Shown: positions 1 to 7,702, numbered from the stretch's first letter. The stretch is DNA of 10,823 nucleotides from Betaproteobacteria bacterium (GCA_016873905.1 VGVU01000043.1:1-10823), one strand, 5' to 3'. Translations and numbers: made by a program. The notes: generated by a model not told the origin, from the sequence alone.

Positions 1-1652
1 GATACCAAGGCCGATTCAATCTCCATGGTGCCCAGGCGATGGCCCGACACATTCAGCACATCGTCGATACGACCCATGATGGTGAAATAGCCGGTCTGAG
101 GATCGCGAACCGAACCGTCGCCAGCCAGGTACAGGCGACCGCCCAATTCCTCGGGGTAATACGACTTTGTGAAACGCTCCGGGTCACCCCAGATGGTGCG
201 AATCATTGACGGCCACGGCTTCTTGATGACCAGAAAACCGCCCTGGCCCCACGCCACATCATGGCCAGCCTCGTCCACGATCTCGGCCATGATGCCCGGG
301 AAGGGCAGCGTGCAGGAACCCGGCACCGTGGGCGTAGCCCCCGGCATGGGGGTAATCATGTGGCCGCCGGTCTCGGTCTGCCACCAGGTATCCACAATCG
401 GGCAACGGCCACCGCCAACCTGTTCGTGATACCACATCCAGGCCTCTGGATTGATCGGCTCACCCACCGTGCCCAACAGGCGCAGGCTGGACAGATTGAA
501 CTTGCCGGGATGACACTCGGGATAGCCTTCGCCCAGCTTGATCAGGGCGCGAATAGCCGTCGGCGCCGTGTAAAAAATACTGACCTTGTGTGCCGCGATC
601 ATGCGCCAGAAGCGGCCCGCATCCGGATAGGTCGGGACGCCTTCGAAAACCACCTCCGTCCCGCCGCAGGCCAGCGGCCCATAGGCCACATAGGTATGCC
701 CCGTGACCCAGCCGATATCCGCCGTGCACCAGAACACATCGTCCGGCTTGAGATCGAAGGTCCACTTCATGGTCAGCACCGCCTGCAACAAGTACCCCGC
801 CGTGGAGTGCTGCACGCCCTTGGGCTTGCCGGTGGAGCCCGAGGTGTAGAGCAGGAACAGGGGATGCTCGGCCTCGACCCATTCCGGTTCACAGGTCTCT
901 GACTGCTCCGCCACCACCTCGTGCCACCACAGGTCACGACCAGCGACCATGGCGCAAGCCCCCCCGGTGCGCTGATAGACGATGACCCGCGTGATGGTCT
1001 CGCAACCGGCCATGGCCAGAGCCTCATCCACCGCCGGTTTAAGCGGAATGTTCTTGCCGCCGCGCGACTGTTCGTCGGCGGTGATAACCATCACTGCACG
1101 AGCATCTTCGATGCGGTCTTTCAGAGACTGCGCAGAAAAACCACCAAACACGACAGAATGGGTCGCGCCGATACGGGCACACGCCTGCATGGCGACCACC
1201 CCTTCAATCGACATCGGCAAATAGATGACCACACGGTCACCCTTCTTGACCCCCTGCGCCTTCAAGGCATTGGCGAATTTACCGACGCGCGCCAGCAGTT
1301 CCTTGTAAGTGACCCGGGTGACCTGGCCATCATCGGCCTCGAAATGGATCGCCACCTTGTCGCCCAGGCCCGCCTCAATATTTTTATCCAGACAGTTGTA
1401 AGAGACATTCAGGCGGCCATCCGAGAACCACTGATAGAACGGCGCATTCTTCTCATTCAGGATCTCAGTAAAGGGCTGCTTCCAGGCCAGATGTTCCCGG
1501 GCCAGGCGCGCCCAGTAGCCCTCGTAATCGACCTCTGCCTCGGCACAAAGGGCCCGATACGCCGCCATGCCAGAGATCGTCGCCTGATTGACGAAGGTCT
1601 CCGAGGGAGAAAAGATCCGCGTCTCATGCGCGACAGATTCGATATTTGACAT
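1..1652 (-). CDS. acs: Acetyl-CoA synthetase (AMP-forming), C-terminus cut by window edge
   Basis: Activates acetate to acetyl-AMP and then acetyl-CoA in the cytoplasm. 550 codons are present; the Escherichia coli enzyme has about 652, so roughly the last 110 residues are outside the window, including the C-terminal lysine that is acetylated in this family. Visible motifs: the ATP-binding P-loop TSGSTGKPKG at residues 270-279, TWWQTETGG starting at 422, the ATP-ribose aspartate in AGDGSVRD (D512), and the hinge/binding region GRIDDVLNVSGHRLGT with GHR at 537-539. The reading frame runs unbroken to the edge. The ATG at 1650-1652 is chosen because GAGGAG (1662-1667, minus strand) lies 9 nt upstream. 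The gene is divergent from glnE with a 77-bp gap. Family assignment is very secure; Acs rather than propionyl-CoA synthetase (PrpE) is inferred from the close match to E. coli Acs along the whole visible length. Confidence 0.97.
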   Translation of the reverse strand, partial: MSNIESVAHETRIFSPSETFVNQATISGMAAYRALCAEAEVDYEGYWARLAREHLAWKQPFTEILNEKNAPFYQWFSDGRLNVSYNCLDKNIEAGLGDKVAIHFEADDGQVTRVTYKELLARVGKFANALKAQGVKKGDRVVIYLPMSIEGVVAMQACARIGATHSVVFGGFSAQSLKDRIEDARAVMVITADEQSRGGKNIPLKPAVDEALAMAGCETITRVIVYQRTGGACAMVAGRDLWWHEVVAEQSETCEPEWVEAEHPLFLLYTSGSTGKPKGVQHSTAGYLLQAVLTMKWTFDLKPDDVFWCTADIGWVTGHTYVAYGPLACGGTEVVFEGVPTYPDAGRFWRMIAAHKVSIFYTAPTAIRALIKLGEGYPECHPGKFNLSSLRLLGTVGEPINPEAWMWYHEQVGGGRCPIVDTWWQTETGGHMITPMPGATPTVPGSCTLPFPGIMAEIVDEAGHDVAWGQGGFLVIKKPWPSMIRTIWGDPERFTKSYYPEELGGRLYLAGDGSVRDPQTGYFTIMGRIDDVLNVSGHRLGTMEIESALV

Positions 1653-1677
1653 AGGCTACGACTCCTCTACAGCATCC

Positions 1678-1707
1678 AAAAAAGGGCACTCCCCCCCGGG
1701 AAGGTGC
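1678..1707 (-). promoter_or_regulatory. Terminator-like hairpin in the acs leader (possible attenuator)
   Basis: Read on the minus strand, GCAC-CTTCC (1707-1699) can pair with GGGG-A-GTGC (1694-1686). The stem includes two G-U wobbles and one C-A mismatch, and closes a short C/G loop within a run of seven G. It is followed by CC and six T (1683-1678), as in an intrinsic terminator. It lies between the predicted acs promoter and the ribosome-binding site. Caution: if transcription starts near 1701, as the predicted -10 implies, half of the 5' arm would not be transcribed, so it would work only on transcripts starting further upstream. Confidence 0.35.
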
Positions 1708-1736
1708 AAAATAAGACAATTTCACCCGATTGACAA
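1708..1736 (-). promoter_or_regulatory. Predicted sigma-70 promoter for acs
   Basis: On the minus strand, TTGTCA (1736-1731; 5 of 6 to TTGACA) is separated by 17 nt from TATTTT (1713-1708; 4 of 6 to TATAAT). Start of transcription would be near 1701, giving a leader of about 50 nt before the acs ATG. The -35 hexamer overlaps the annotated TTG start codon of the divergent glnE, so the two genes share this site. Confidence 0.45.
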
Positions 1737-4429
1737 TCACAACCCGTGAACGCCCCGTGACATTCATTAATCGCATTGATCGCGCCGCCCAACACTCTCG
1801 CTGGCTAACCGCCCGTTTAGCGGCCCACCCGGGTCTGCGCGAAAGCCTGACGGAGACGATTGAACAGCCCTTCAGCGCGGCTGAAATGGCCACCGCGCTG
1901 GAGGCCCATCTGGCGACACACGCTGACCTGGGCATCGCCTTGCGCCGACTCCGTGAGGCAGTCATGGCCCGGCTCGTGGTACGCGACATCAACGGCCTCG
2001 CGGATCTCACCGAGGTCACCGGCACCTGCACCGACCTCGCCGAACTCGCCGTCCAACGCGGCGTCACCCAGATCCACGCCGAACTGGCCGCCCTTCACGG
2101 CGAGCCGCTCGACAGCGACGGTCAGCCACAGCAACTGATGGTCATCGGCATGGGCAAACTGGGCGGACGGGAGCTCAATGTCTCGTCCGATATCGACCTC
2201 ATCTTTGTTTACCCCGAGGGCGGCGAGACGGCCGGGCCGCGTCGTCTCGAAAACCACGAATTCTTCACCCGCCTGGGCAAGCGCCTGATCACCCTGATCG
2301 GCGAGGCAACCGCAGAGGGTTTCGTGTTTCGCGTGGACATGCGCCTGCGCCCCTATGGAGAGGGCGGCCCGCTGGTGAGCAGCCTCGCCATGCTGGAGGA
2401 ATACTTTTACACCCAGGCGCGCGAATGGGAACGCTACGCCTGGATCAAGGGCCGGGTCCTGAACGGTGGGAAAACCGACGCCCTGGAGGCCCTGCGGCGC
2501 CCCTTCGTGTTCCGCAAATATTTTGACTACGGCGCCTTCGCCGCCATGCGCGACCTGCACGCACAGATCCGCCGCGAAGTCGTGCGCAAAGACCGCGCCG
2601 ACAACATCAAGCTCGGGCCGGGCGGGATCCGCGAGATTGAATTCATCGCCCAGGTCCACCAGTTGGTACGCGGTGGGCGCGAACTGGCGTTGCAAGCGCG
2701 CCCCACCCGCCAGGTGCTTGACCTCCTACCCGGTGCCCAGTTGATGCCGCAGACCACGGTAGACCGGCTACAACAGAGTTATCGTTTCCTGCGTACCCTC
2801 GAGCACCACCTGCAATATCTGGATGATGCCCAGACCCAGGAACTTCCCACTCGCGACGAAGACCGCACACGCATCGCCGAGGGCCTGGGCTTTTCCGACT
2901 GGCCCGCGTTTTACGCCCATCTCGCTACGCTACGCGACGAGATTGCCGGCGAATTTGCCACCCTGTTCGGCACAGAAACCCAGAGCGAGGCGACCGATCA
3001 TCCCCTGGACGGGCTTTGTGAGAGACCCGAGGCGGAGGCCCTCCAGTCCCTGGCCGAGCGCGGCTTTACCGATCCGGCGGCGAGCTACCGGCAACTCATC
3101 GCCTTGCGCACCAGCAGCCGCTACCACGCCCTGCCCGCCGCCAACCAACTGGCTGTGGACGCCCTCCTGCCCCACCTGATCTCAGCCGCCAGCGAATTCG
3201 CCAATGCCGACGACACCTTGTCACGCATGCTGACGCTGCTCGACAGCATTTGCCGCCGCGCGCCTTATCTGCGTCTCCTGAGCGAATACCCGAGCACGCT
3301 GATCCAGATCGCCCGCCTGTGCAGCAGCAGCCCCTGGGCGGCGCAATACCTGACTCGCCAGCCACACCTCCTCGACGAGCTGATCGACGCCCGTTTGCTC
3401 ACAGACCCGATCAACTGGGCCGAGGCCCGGATCGGTCTGGAGGCCCAACTCGATGCCCTGGCCGGCGACACCGAGCGCGAAATGGATGCCTTGCGCCACT
3501 TCAAGCAAACCCAGACCCTACGCCTGCTGGCACTCGACCTGGCCGGCGAGCTGCAACTGGAGATCCTCTCCGACCGTCTCACCGAACTGGCTGATCTGTT
3601 ACTCGACATTACGGTCGATCGCGTCTGGCGTGAATTGTCGCGCCGCCATTGTGAGGTCCCGGCCTTTGCCGTCATTGCCTATGGCAAGTTGGGCGGCAAG
3701 GAGCTCGGCTACGCCTCCGACCTTGATCTGGTCTTCCTGTATGACGATGCCCATCCGAATGCCCAGGACACCTATGCCCGCCTGGCCAAACGGCTCAGTG
3801 CCTGGATGTCGGCGGTCACCCCGGCGGGAATCCTCTACGAAACGGACCTGCGCCTGCGCCCTGACGGGGCCTCCGGCCTGCTGGTCAGCAGCGTGGCGGC
3901 CTACGCCGACTACCAACAGCATCAGGCCTGGACCTGGGAGCATCAGGCCCTCACCCGCGCCCGCTTCTGTTGTGGCGATCGCGCGATCGGCCAGCAATTC
4001 GAGGCCATCCGCGAGGCCATTCTCGCCCTGCCGCGCGATCCGGAGCGCTTGCGCACAGAGATCCTGGAAATGCGCCAGAAAATGCATGATGGCCATCCCA
4101 ACCGCAGCCCGCTGTTTGACCTGAAACACGACCCCGGCGGCTTGGTCGATTGCGAGTTCGCCGTGCAATACCTGATTCTTGCCCACGCCGGGCAGCATCC
4201 AACCCTGCTGACCAACTGCGGCAATATTGCCCTGCTCGCCCGCGCCGCCGAGGCCGGCCTGTTGCCGATGGCCGTCGCCGGGCCCGCCGCCAACGCCTAC
4301 CGCGAACTGCGCCGTTTACAGCACCAGGTCAAGTTGCAGGGTGCCGAAACGGCACGCATCCCGCGCGCCGATGTCGGCCCCCTCCCGGAGGCTGTACAGC
4401 GTCTATGGCAAACGGTCTTTGGCGGATAG
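1730..4429 (+). CDS. glnE: Bifunctional glutamine synthetase adenylyltransferase/adenylyl-removing enzyme
   Basis: Adds AMP to, and removes it from, glutamine synthetase under control of PII (GlnB) and glutamine, tuning nitrogen assimilation. It has 899 residues; E. coli GlnE has 946. The two-lobed architecture is clear. The N-terminal adenylyl-removing domain carries MGKLGGRELN and SSDIDLIF, with metal-binding D154 and D156; the linker includes NIKLGPGGIREIEFI. The C-terminal adenylyltransferase domain carries YGKLGGKELGYASDLDLVF, with D664 and D666. Both catalytic pairs are intact, so both activities are expected. The start is uncertain. An in-frame TAA at 1712-1714 limits extension and there is no ATG near the N-terminus. 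The choices are TTG at 1730 and GTG at 1757 (890 residues), neither with a convincing Shine-Dalgarno sequence. Similarity to E. coli GlnE begins around residue 12, which fits either. ilvE follows after 69 bp, an order also known in Pseudomonas. Confidence 0.97.
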   Translation: MTITTRERPVTFINRIDRAAQHSRWLTARLAAHPGLRESLTETIEQPFSAAEMATALEAHLATHADLGIALRRLREAVMARLVVRDINGLADLTEVTGTCTDLAELAVQRGVTQIHAELAALHGEPLDSDGQPQQLMVIGMGKLGGRELNVSSDIDLIFVYPEGGETAGPRRLENHEFFTRLGKRLITLIGEATAEGFVFRVDMRLRPYGEGGPLVSSLAMLEEYFYTQAREWERYAWIKGRVLNGGKTDALEALRRPFVFRKYFDYGAFAAMRDLHAQIRREVVRKDRADNIKLGPGGIREIEFIAQVHQLVRGGRELALQARPTRQVLDLLPGAQLMPQTTVDRLQQSYRFLRTLEHHLQYLDDAQTQELPTRDEDRTRIAEGLGFSDWPAFYAHLATLRDEIAGEFATLFGTETQSEATDHPLDGLCERPEAEALQSLAERGFTDPAASYRQLIALRTSSRYHALPAANQLAVDALLPHLISAASEFANADDTLSRMLTLLDSICRRAPYLRLLSEYPSTLIQIARLCSSSPWAAQYLTRQPHLLDELIDARLLTDPINWAEARIGLEAQLDALAGDTEREMDALRHFKQTQTLRLLALDLAGELQLEILSDRLTELADLLLDITVDRVWRELSRRHCEVPAFAVIAYGKLGGKELGYASDLDLVFLYDDAHPNAQDTYARLAKRLSAWMSAVTPAGILYETDLRLRPDGASGLLVSSVAAYADYQQHQAWTWEHQALTRARFCCGDRAIGQQFEAIREAILALPRDPERLRTEILEMRQKMHDGHPNRSPLFDLKHDPGGLVDCEFAVQYLILAHAGQHPTLLTNCGNIALLARAAEAGLLPMAVAGPAANAYRELRRLQHQVKLQGAETARIPRADVGPLPEAVQRLWQTVFGG

Positions 4430-4433
4430 ATCT

Positions 4434-4461
4434 TTGGGGAACAGGGCGGCTGCGCTACAAT
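4434..4461 (+). promoter_or_regulatory. Possible internal promoter ahead of ilvE
   Basis: TACAAT at 4456-4461 (5 of 6 to TATAAT) lies 38 nt before the ilvE ATG in the short glnE-ilvE gap. The best -35 is weak: TTGGGG at 4434-4439, 16 nt upstream, matches only the TTG. It could let ilvE and its followers be expressed apart from glnE, but read-through from glnE is equally possible because no terminator is visible between them. Confidence 0.35.
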
Positions 4462-4498
4462 CGGCGTTCAACCTTTATAGATTTCTGGAGTTTGCATC

Positions 4499-5419
4499 AT
4501 GTCCATGGCCGACCGCGACGGCGTTATCTGGTACGACGGAAAAATGGTTCCCTGGCGCGAGGCCACCACCCATGTGCTGACCCATACGCTGCATTACGGC
4601 ATGGGCGTATTCGAAGGTGTGCGTGCGTATGAGACCCCGGGCGGCCCGGCCATCTTCCGTCTGCAAGACCATACCGACCGCCTGTTCCGCTCGGCCCACA
4701 TCCTTGGCATGAAGCTGCCCTTCTCCAAGGACGAGATCAATGCGGCGCAACTCGCCGTGGTGCGTGACAACGGCCTGAAGTCCGGCTATCTCCGGCCGAT
4801 GGCCTTCTTTGGCCCCGAGGCAATGGGCATCTCCGCCAAGGCCCTGTCGGTGCATGTCATCGTGGCCGCCTGGCCGTGGGGCGCCTACATGGGCGCCGAG
4901 GCGCTGACCCAGGGCATCCGTGTCAAAACCTCGTCCTTCAGCCGCCACCATGTCAACATCACCATGTGCAAGGCCAAGGCCAACGGCAACTACATGAACT
5001 CCATCCTCGCCCACAAAGAGGCCGAGATGGATGGCTACCAGGAGGCGCTGCTCCTCGATGTGGACGGCTTTGTGGCCGAAGGTTCGGGTGAGAATTTCTT
5101 CCTGATCCGCAATGGCACGCTGTACACGCCGGACACCACCTCGGCCCTGGAAGGCATCACCCGCGACACCATCATCCAGTTGGCAGGCGAACTCGGCATC
5201 CCCGTCGTCGAAAAACGCATCACCCGCGACGAGGTGTATTGCGCCGATGAGGCCTTCTTCACCGGAACCGCCGCCGAGGTCACCCCGATTCGCGAACTCG
5301 ACAACCGCACCATCGGCAGCGGTTCACGCGGGCCGATCACCGAGAGGCTGCAAGCGCTGTATTTTGATTGTGTTCAGGGCCGCTCCGCCACGCACGCCGG
5401 CTGGCTGTCCCCTGTGTAG
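4499..5419 (+). CDS. ilvE: Branched-chain amino acid aminotransferase
   Basis: PLP-dependent fold-type IV aminotransferase that carries out the last step of leucine, isoleucine and valine synthesis, using glutamate as amino donor. It has 306 residues, against 309 in E. coli IlvE. The PLP lysine is K160 in KAKANGNY, the same number as in E. coli. Other family motifs: YGMGVFEGVRAYET near residue 35, GYQEALLLDVDGFVAEGSGENFF (about 179-201), LEGITRDTI, and the late FTGTAAEVTPIREL segment that helps bind cofactor phosphate. The ATG at 4499 has TGGAG 8 nt upstream. The stop codon overlaps the ribosome-binding site of the next gene, indicating co-transcription. D-amino-acid transaminase and aminodeoxychorismate lyase share the fold, but length and motifs favour IlvE. 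Confidence 0.96.
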   Translation: MSMADRDGVIWYDGKMVPWREATTHVLTHTLHYGMGVFEGVRAYETPGGPAIFRLQDHTDRLFRSAHILGMKLPFSKDEINAAQLAVVRDNGLKSGYLRPMAFFGPEAMGISAKALSVHVIVAAWPWGAYMGAEALTQGIRVKTSSFSRHHVNITMCKAKANGNYMNSILAHKEAEMDGYQEALLLDVDGFVAEGSGENFFLIRNGTLYTPDTTSALEGITRDTIIQLAGELGIPVVEKRITRDEVYCADEAFFTGTAAEVTPIRELDNRTIGSGSRGPITERLQALYFDCVQGRSATHAGWLSPV

Positions 5420-5430
5420 GAAACCCCGCC

Positions 5431-5622
5431 ATGTCCACCGAACACATCGTCACCGTTCAGGCTCACCAACTGCCACTGCATTGCCCTACGCCCGAGCAGG
5501 CCTTGTGGAACCAACACCCGCGCGTCTTCATCCGCCTGACCAACGGACAACCCACGCGTTGTCCCTATTGTGGAACCCAGTACCAACTCGCCGAGGGCGC
5601 CCCCTCGCCAGGCCATCACTAA
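5431..5622 (+). CDS. Small CHCC zinc-finger protein (NDUFS6-type zinc-finger domain)
   Basis: 63 residues, almost entirely one zinc-binding domain. The ligand set is C18, H29, C44 and C47 in the order Cys-His-Cys-Cys, with the diagnostic WNQHPRVFIRL and CPYCGTQYQL stretches. This matches the zf-CHCC family, whose eukaryotic relative is the C-terminal part of complex I subunit NDUFS6; bacterial stand-alone copies are common but their role is not established. AGGA (5418-5421), overlapping the ilvE stop, sits 9 nt before the ATG at 5431. A longer in-frame extension upstream to 5368 is rejected because it would overlap ilvE and add non-conserved residues. Co-transcription with ilvE is very likely. 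Confidence 0.88.
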   Translation: MSTEHIVTVQAHQLPLHCPTPEQALWNQHPRVFIRLTNGQPTRCPYCGTQYQLAEGAPSPGHH

Positions 5623-5643
5623 CGCTCGACACGGGAGGCCAGC

Positions 5644-6168
5644 ATGACCCGAAACATCATCCCGATCACCCTGTTGGCACTTACCCTTACGGCGACGACC
5701 GCGCACGCCGAGGCATCGGCCAATGACCCGGCACAGGCCGCTCGCGTCCGGCAGGCACAACTGATGTCGGCCATGTTCGATCTGCGCAAATCGCGCCTTG
5801 GCTTTGAAGAAACCGTCACCGCCATTCGTCAATCCGCGGCCAAGAAGGGGTGGCGCGTCGGCCCCACGCAAGACGCCCAGGCCGACATGATCCGCGCCGG
5901 GATCAAAGACGCACCCCGCATCAAGGTGGTTCCCACCTGCCCACCGGAGGCCAACCAGCGCCTCGCTCATATCAGTCAAGTCTCAGGAAAACCCATCCCG
6001 CCCCTACCCTGCCGCGTCACCGTGCTGATCGACAAGGACGGTCAGGTTCAAGTGATCAAGATGAATACGGCCCACCTGGCCCGCGCCGCGAAGATTGACC
6101 AACTCGCCCGGGTCATGGGCGAGATCGCCGCCGAAGAAGAAGCGATGCTGAAGGGGATTGTGGAATAA
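5644..6168 (+). CDS. Secreted DUF302-family protein
   Basis: 174 residues. The first 22 form a Sec signal peptide: MTRN, then a hydrophobic stretch, ending in AHA with predicted cleavage after A22, so the mature protein should be periplasmic. The mature part resembles DUF302: FEETVTAIRQSAAKKGWRV (54-72), a cysteine in PTCPPEA (C99), LPCRVTVLIDKDG (C123) and a C-terminal IKMNTAHLA followed by VMGEIAAEEEAMLKG. The Cys-Pro and Leu-Pro-Cys pattern is typical of the family; the only two cysteines in the mature chain could form a disulfide or bind a ligand. The biochemical function is unknown. A strong GGGAGG (5633-5638) lies 5 nt before the ATG. It starts 21 nt after the zinc-finger gene, so it is probably the last gene of the glnE/ilvE transcript. 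Confidence 0.8.
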   Translation: MTRNIIPITLLALTLTATTAHAEASANDPAQAARVRQAQLMSAMFDLRKSRLGFEETVTAIRQSAAKKGWRVGPTQDAQADMIRAGIKDAPRIKVVPTCPPEANQRLAHISQVSGKPIPPLPCRVTVLIDKDGQVQVIKMNTAHLARAAKIDQLARVMGEIAAEEEAMLKGIVE

Positions 6169-6169
6169 A

Positions 6170-6192
6170 GCGGCCGTCAGGCGGCCGCATTT
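6170..6192. terminator. Hairpin terminator between convergent DUF302 gene and hemN
   Basis: A perfect 7-bp stem GCGGCCG (6170-6176) / CGGCCGC (6182-6188) with a 5-nt TCAGG loop lies in the 27-bp gap between the two stop codons. Rightward it is followed by only ATTT; leftward by TTTATT, a better U-rich tail, so it probably ends hemN transcripts best and DUF302 transcripts less well. Confidence 0.75.
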
Positions 6193-6195
6193 CCC

Positions 6196-7581
6196 TTAAG
6201 CCGTTTTTGAATAACGCGGACGGATAACGGCGCCCGGCGGGGCGATGTCCTGACGCAGGTAGTGGTCAAAACACATGGCGATATTGCGCAAGAAACGCCG
6301 GCCAAGATCGGTCACGCGCAACACGCCGTCGTCCAGGGTCAGCAAACCATCTGCCGCCTGCGCCCTGAGATCCGGCAACGCATCCGCGAAATAGTCCCAG
6401 CAATCAATTCCCCACGCCGCCGAAAAGGCCGCACCGTCGAGTTCCAGATCGCACATGACACGGGTGATCATGTCGCGGCGGATCTCGTCATCGCGGGTCA
6501 GACGCAGGCCGCGCTCAACACACAGACCGCCCTTCATCACCTCTTCTTCGTAAACCCGTAGCGTCTTTTCGTTCTGCACATAGGTGGTCTTGGTCTGGCT
6601 GATGCTTGAGGCGCCAAACGCGTAGATATCGCAATCCTTGTGCGTGGTATAGCCCTGAAAGTTGCGATACAGGGTCTTGGCCCGCTGCGCGACGACCATC
6701 TCGTCGGTGGGCTTGGCATAGTGGTCAAGGCCGATATTCACATACCCCGCCGCCGACAGGCGATCGTGGATCAGGTTCTGCAACGCAAGCCGGGTCGCAA
6801 AATCAGGCAGGTCGGACTCCGCGATCAGTTTCTGATGCTTCTTCATCCACGGCACATGGGCATAACCAAAGATGGCAAAACGATCCGGCGACCAATCGAG
6901 CACCGTATCCAGCGTCTGGGCAAAACTGGCCACATTCTGATGGGGCAGGCCGACGATCAGGTCCATGTTGATGCTGGTGAACCCCAATTCACGCGCCCAG
7001 CCATAGACCTCGGCGATCATCGCCGTCGGCTGCACCCGGTTGACCGCCGCCTGTACCTTGGGATCCAGGTCCTGCACCCCAAAGGAGAGACGGTTGAAGC
7101 CCGACTCGCGCAGGGCCACCAGATGCTCTCGCGTCAGTTCGCGCGGGTCCGCCTCGCAGCCCATCTCGGCATCCGGCGCAATCGTAAAACGCTGGCGGAT
7201 GGCGGCCATCAGGCGGCGAATATCGTCCGGCTTGAGATAGGTCGGCGTACCGCCACCCCAGTGCAACTGGTGCACGCGCCGCGTCTTGTCCACCAACGCC
7301 GAGACGGTGTCCATCTCGCGCTCCAGACAATCGAGATAGGGTGCAACCCGCTCGTAATGCCCGGTCGCCACCATGTTGCAGCCACAGTAGTAGCACAGCG
7401 TGTCACAGAACGGGATATGGAAATACAGCGAGATGCCGCGCGTCAGATCCTGACTGGAGGCGATCTCAGCCCGCCATTCGGCCTCGCGGAAACCTTCGTG
7501 AAAATACGGGGCGGTCGGATACGAGGTATAGCGCGGGCCTGCCTTGCTGTATTTCTGGAGCAGAGAAGTAAGGTCGGACAT
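6196..7581 (-). CDS. hemN: Oxygen-independent coproporphyrinogen III oxidase (dehydrogenase)
   Basis: Radical-SAM enzyme that decarboxylates coproporphyrinogen III to protoporphyrinogen IX without oxygen, for heme synthesis under low-oxygen conditions. It has 461 residues (457 in E. coli). The N-terminal GPRYTSYPTAPYF motif is present. The 4Fe-4S cluster motif is HIPFCDTLCYYCGCN, with C59, C63, C66 and the extra C68 typical of HemN. GGGTPTYL (109-116) binds S-adenosylmethionine, and the C-terminal HemN domain is complete. These features favour true HemN over the HemW heme chaperone, which lacks the GPRYTSYPTA start and the CGCN signature. The ATG at 7581 is fixed by an in-frame TGA only 12 nt upstream; no clear Shine-Dalgarno sequence precedes it. 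Confidence 0.96.
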   Translation of the reverse strand: MSDLTSLLQKYSKAGPRYTSYPTAPYFHEGFREAEWRAEIASSQDLTRGISLYFHIPFCDTLCYYCGCNMVATGHYERVAPYLDCLEREMDTVSALVDKTRRVHQLHWGGGTPTYLKPDDIRRLMAAIRQRFTIAPDAEMGCEADPRELTREHLVALRESGFNRLSFGVQDLDPKVQAAVNRVQPTAMIAEVYGWARELGFTSINMDLIVGLPHQNVASFAQTLDTVLDWSPDRFAIFGYAHVPWMKKHQKLIAESDLPDFATRLALQNLIHDRLSAAGYVNIGLDHYAKPTDEMVVAQRAKTLYRNFQGYTTHKDCDIYAFGASSISQTKTTYVQNEKTLRVYEEEVMKGGLCVERGLRLTRDDEIRRDMITRVMCDLELDGAAFSAAWGIDCWDYFADALPDLRAQAADGLLTLDDGVLRVTDLGRRFLRNIAMCFDHYLRQDIAPPGAVIRPRYSKTA

Positions 7582-7608
7582 GGTCTGTAATCAATGAGCG
7601 TTGGGATG

Positions 7609-7637
7609 ATTCTAGCAGCATGCCATCCCTATCTGTA
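7609..7637 (-). promoter_or_regulatory. Weak candidate promoter for hemN
   Basis: On the minus strand TAGAAT (7614-7609; 5 of 6 to TATAAT) lies 27 nt before the hemN ATG. The hexamer 17 nt upstream, TACAGA (7637-7632), is a poor -35, as would be expected of a promoter needing an activator. The proximity to the ATG and the -10 match are the only support. Confidence 0.3.
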
Positions 7638-7702
7638 CGCAAACGGCCTTGATCTCGCCAAACCCAGGGTACGAAAAGACTAAGCCTGGCGCAAAGAATT
7701 TC

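Noticed and set aside
921..1649. Long plus-strand open frame (242 codons) opposite acs
   Set aside because: It lies wholly antisense to acs, has no recognisable motif, and is explained by strong GC bias at third codon positions.
1817..2695. Long minus-strand open frame (292 codons) opposite glnE
   Set aside because: Antisense to a clearly conserved glnE region containing both family motifs; no ribosome site or family resemblance.
5368..5430. Upstream extension of the zinc-finger gene
   Set aside because: It would overlap the end of ilvE and add residues unlike the family; the ATG at 5431 has a suitable ribosome site.
6640..7590. Long plus-strand open frame (316 codons) opposite hemN
   Set aside because: Antisense to the radical-SAM core of hemN; composition and lack of motifs indicate a shadow frame.
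7637..7652. PurR-like half site ACGCAAACG upstream of the algC-purEK genes
   Set aside because: Only the left half matches the 16-base operator; the right half does not. It lies nearly 200 bp before algC, and PurR is mainly an enterobacterial and Vibrio regulator.
7637..7700. Sequence reminiscent of a cyclic di-GMP riboswitch (ACGCAAA and GCGCAAAG segments)
   Set aside because: The conserved segments are not in the right order and the required helices and the GAAA tetraloop receptor pairing cannot be formed.
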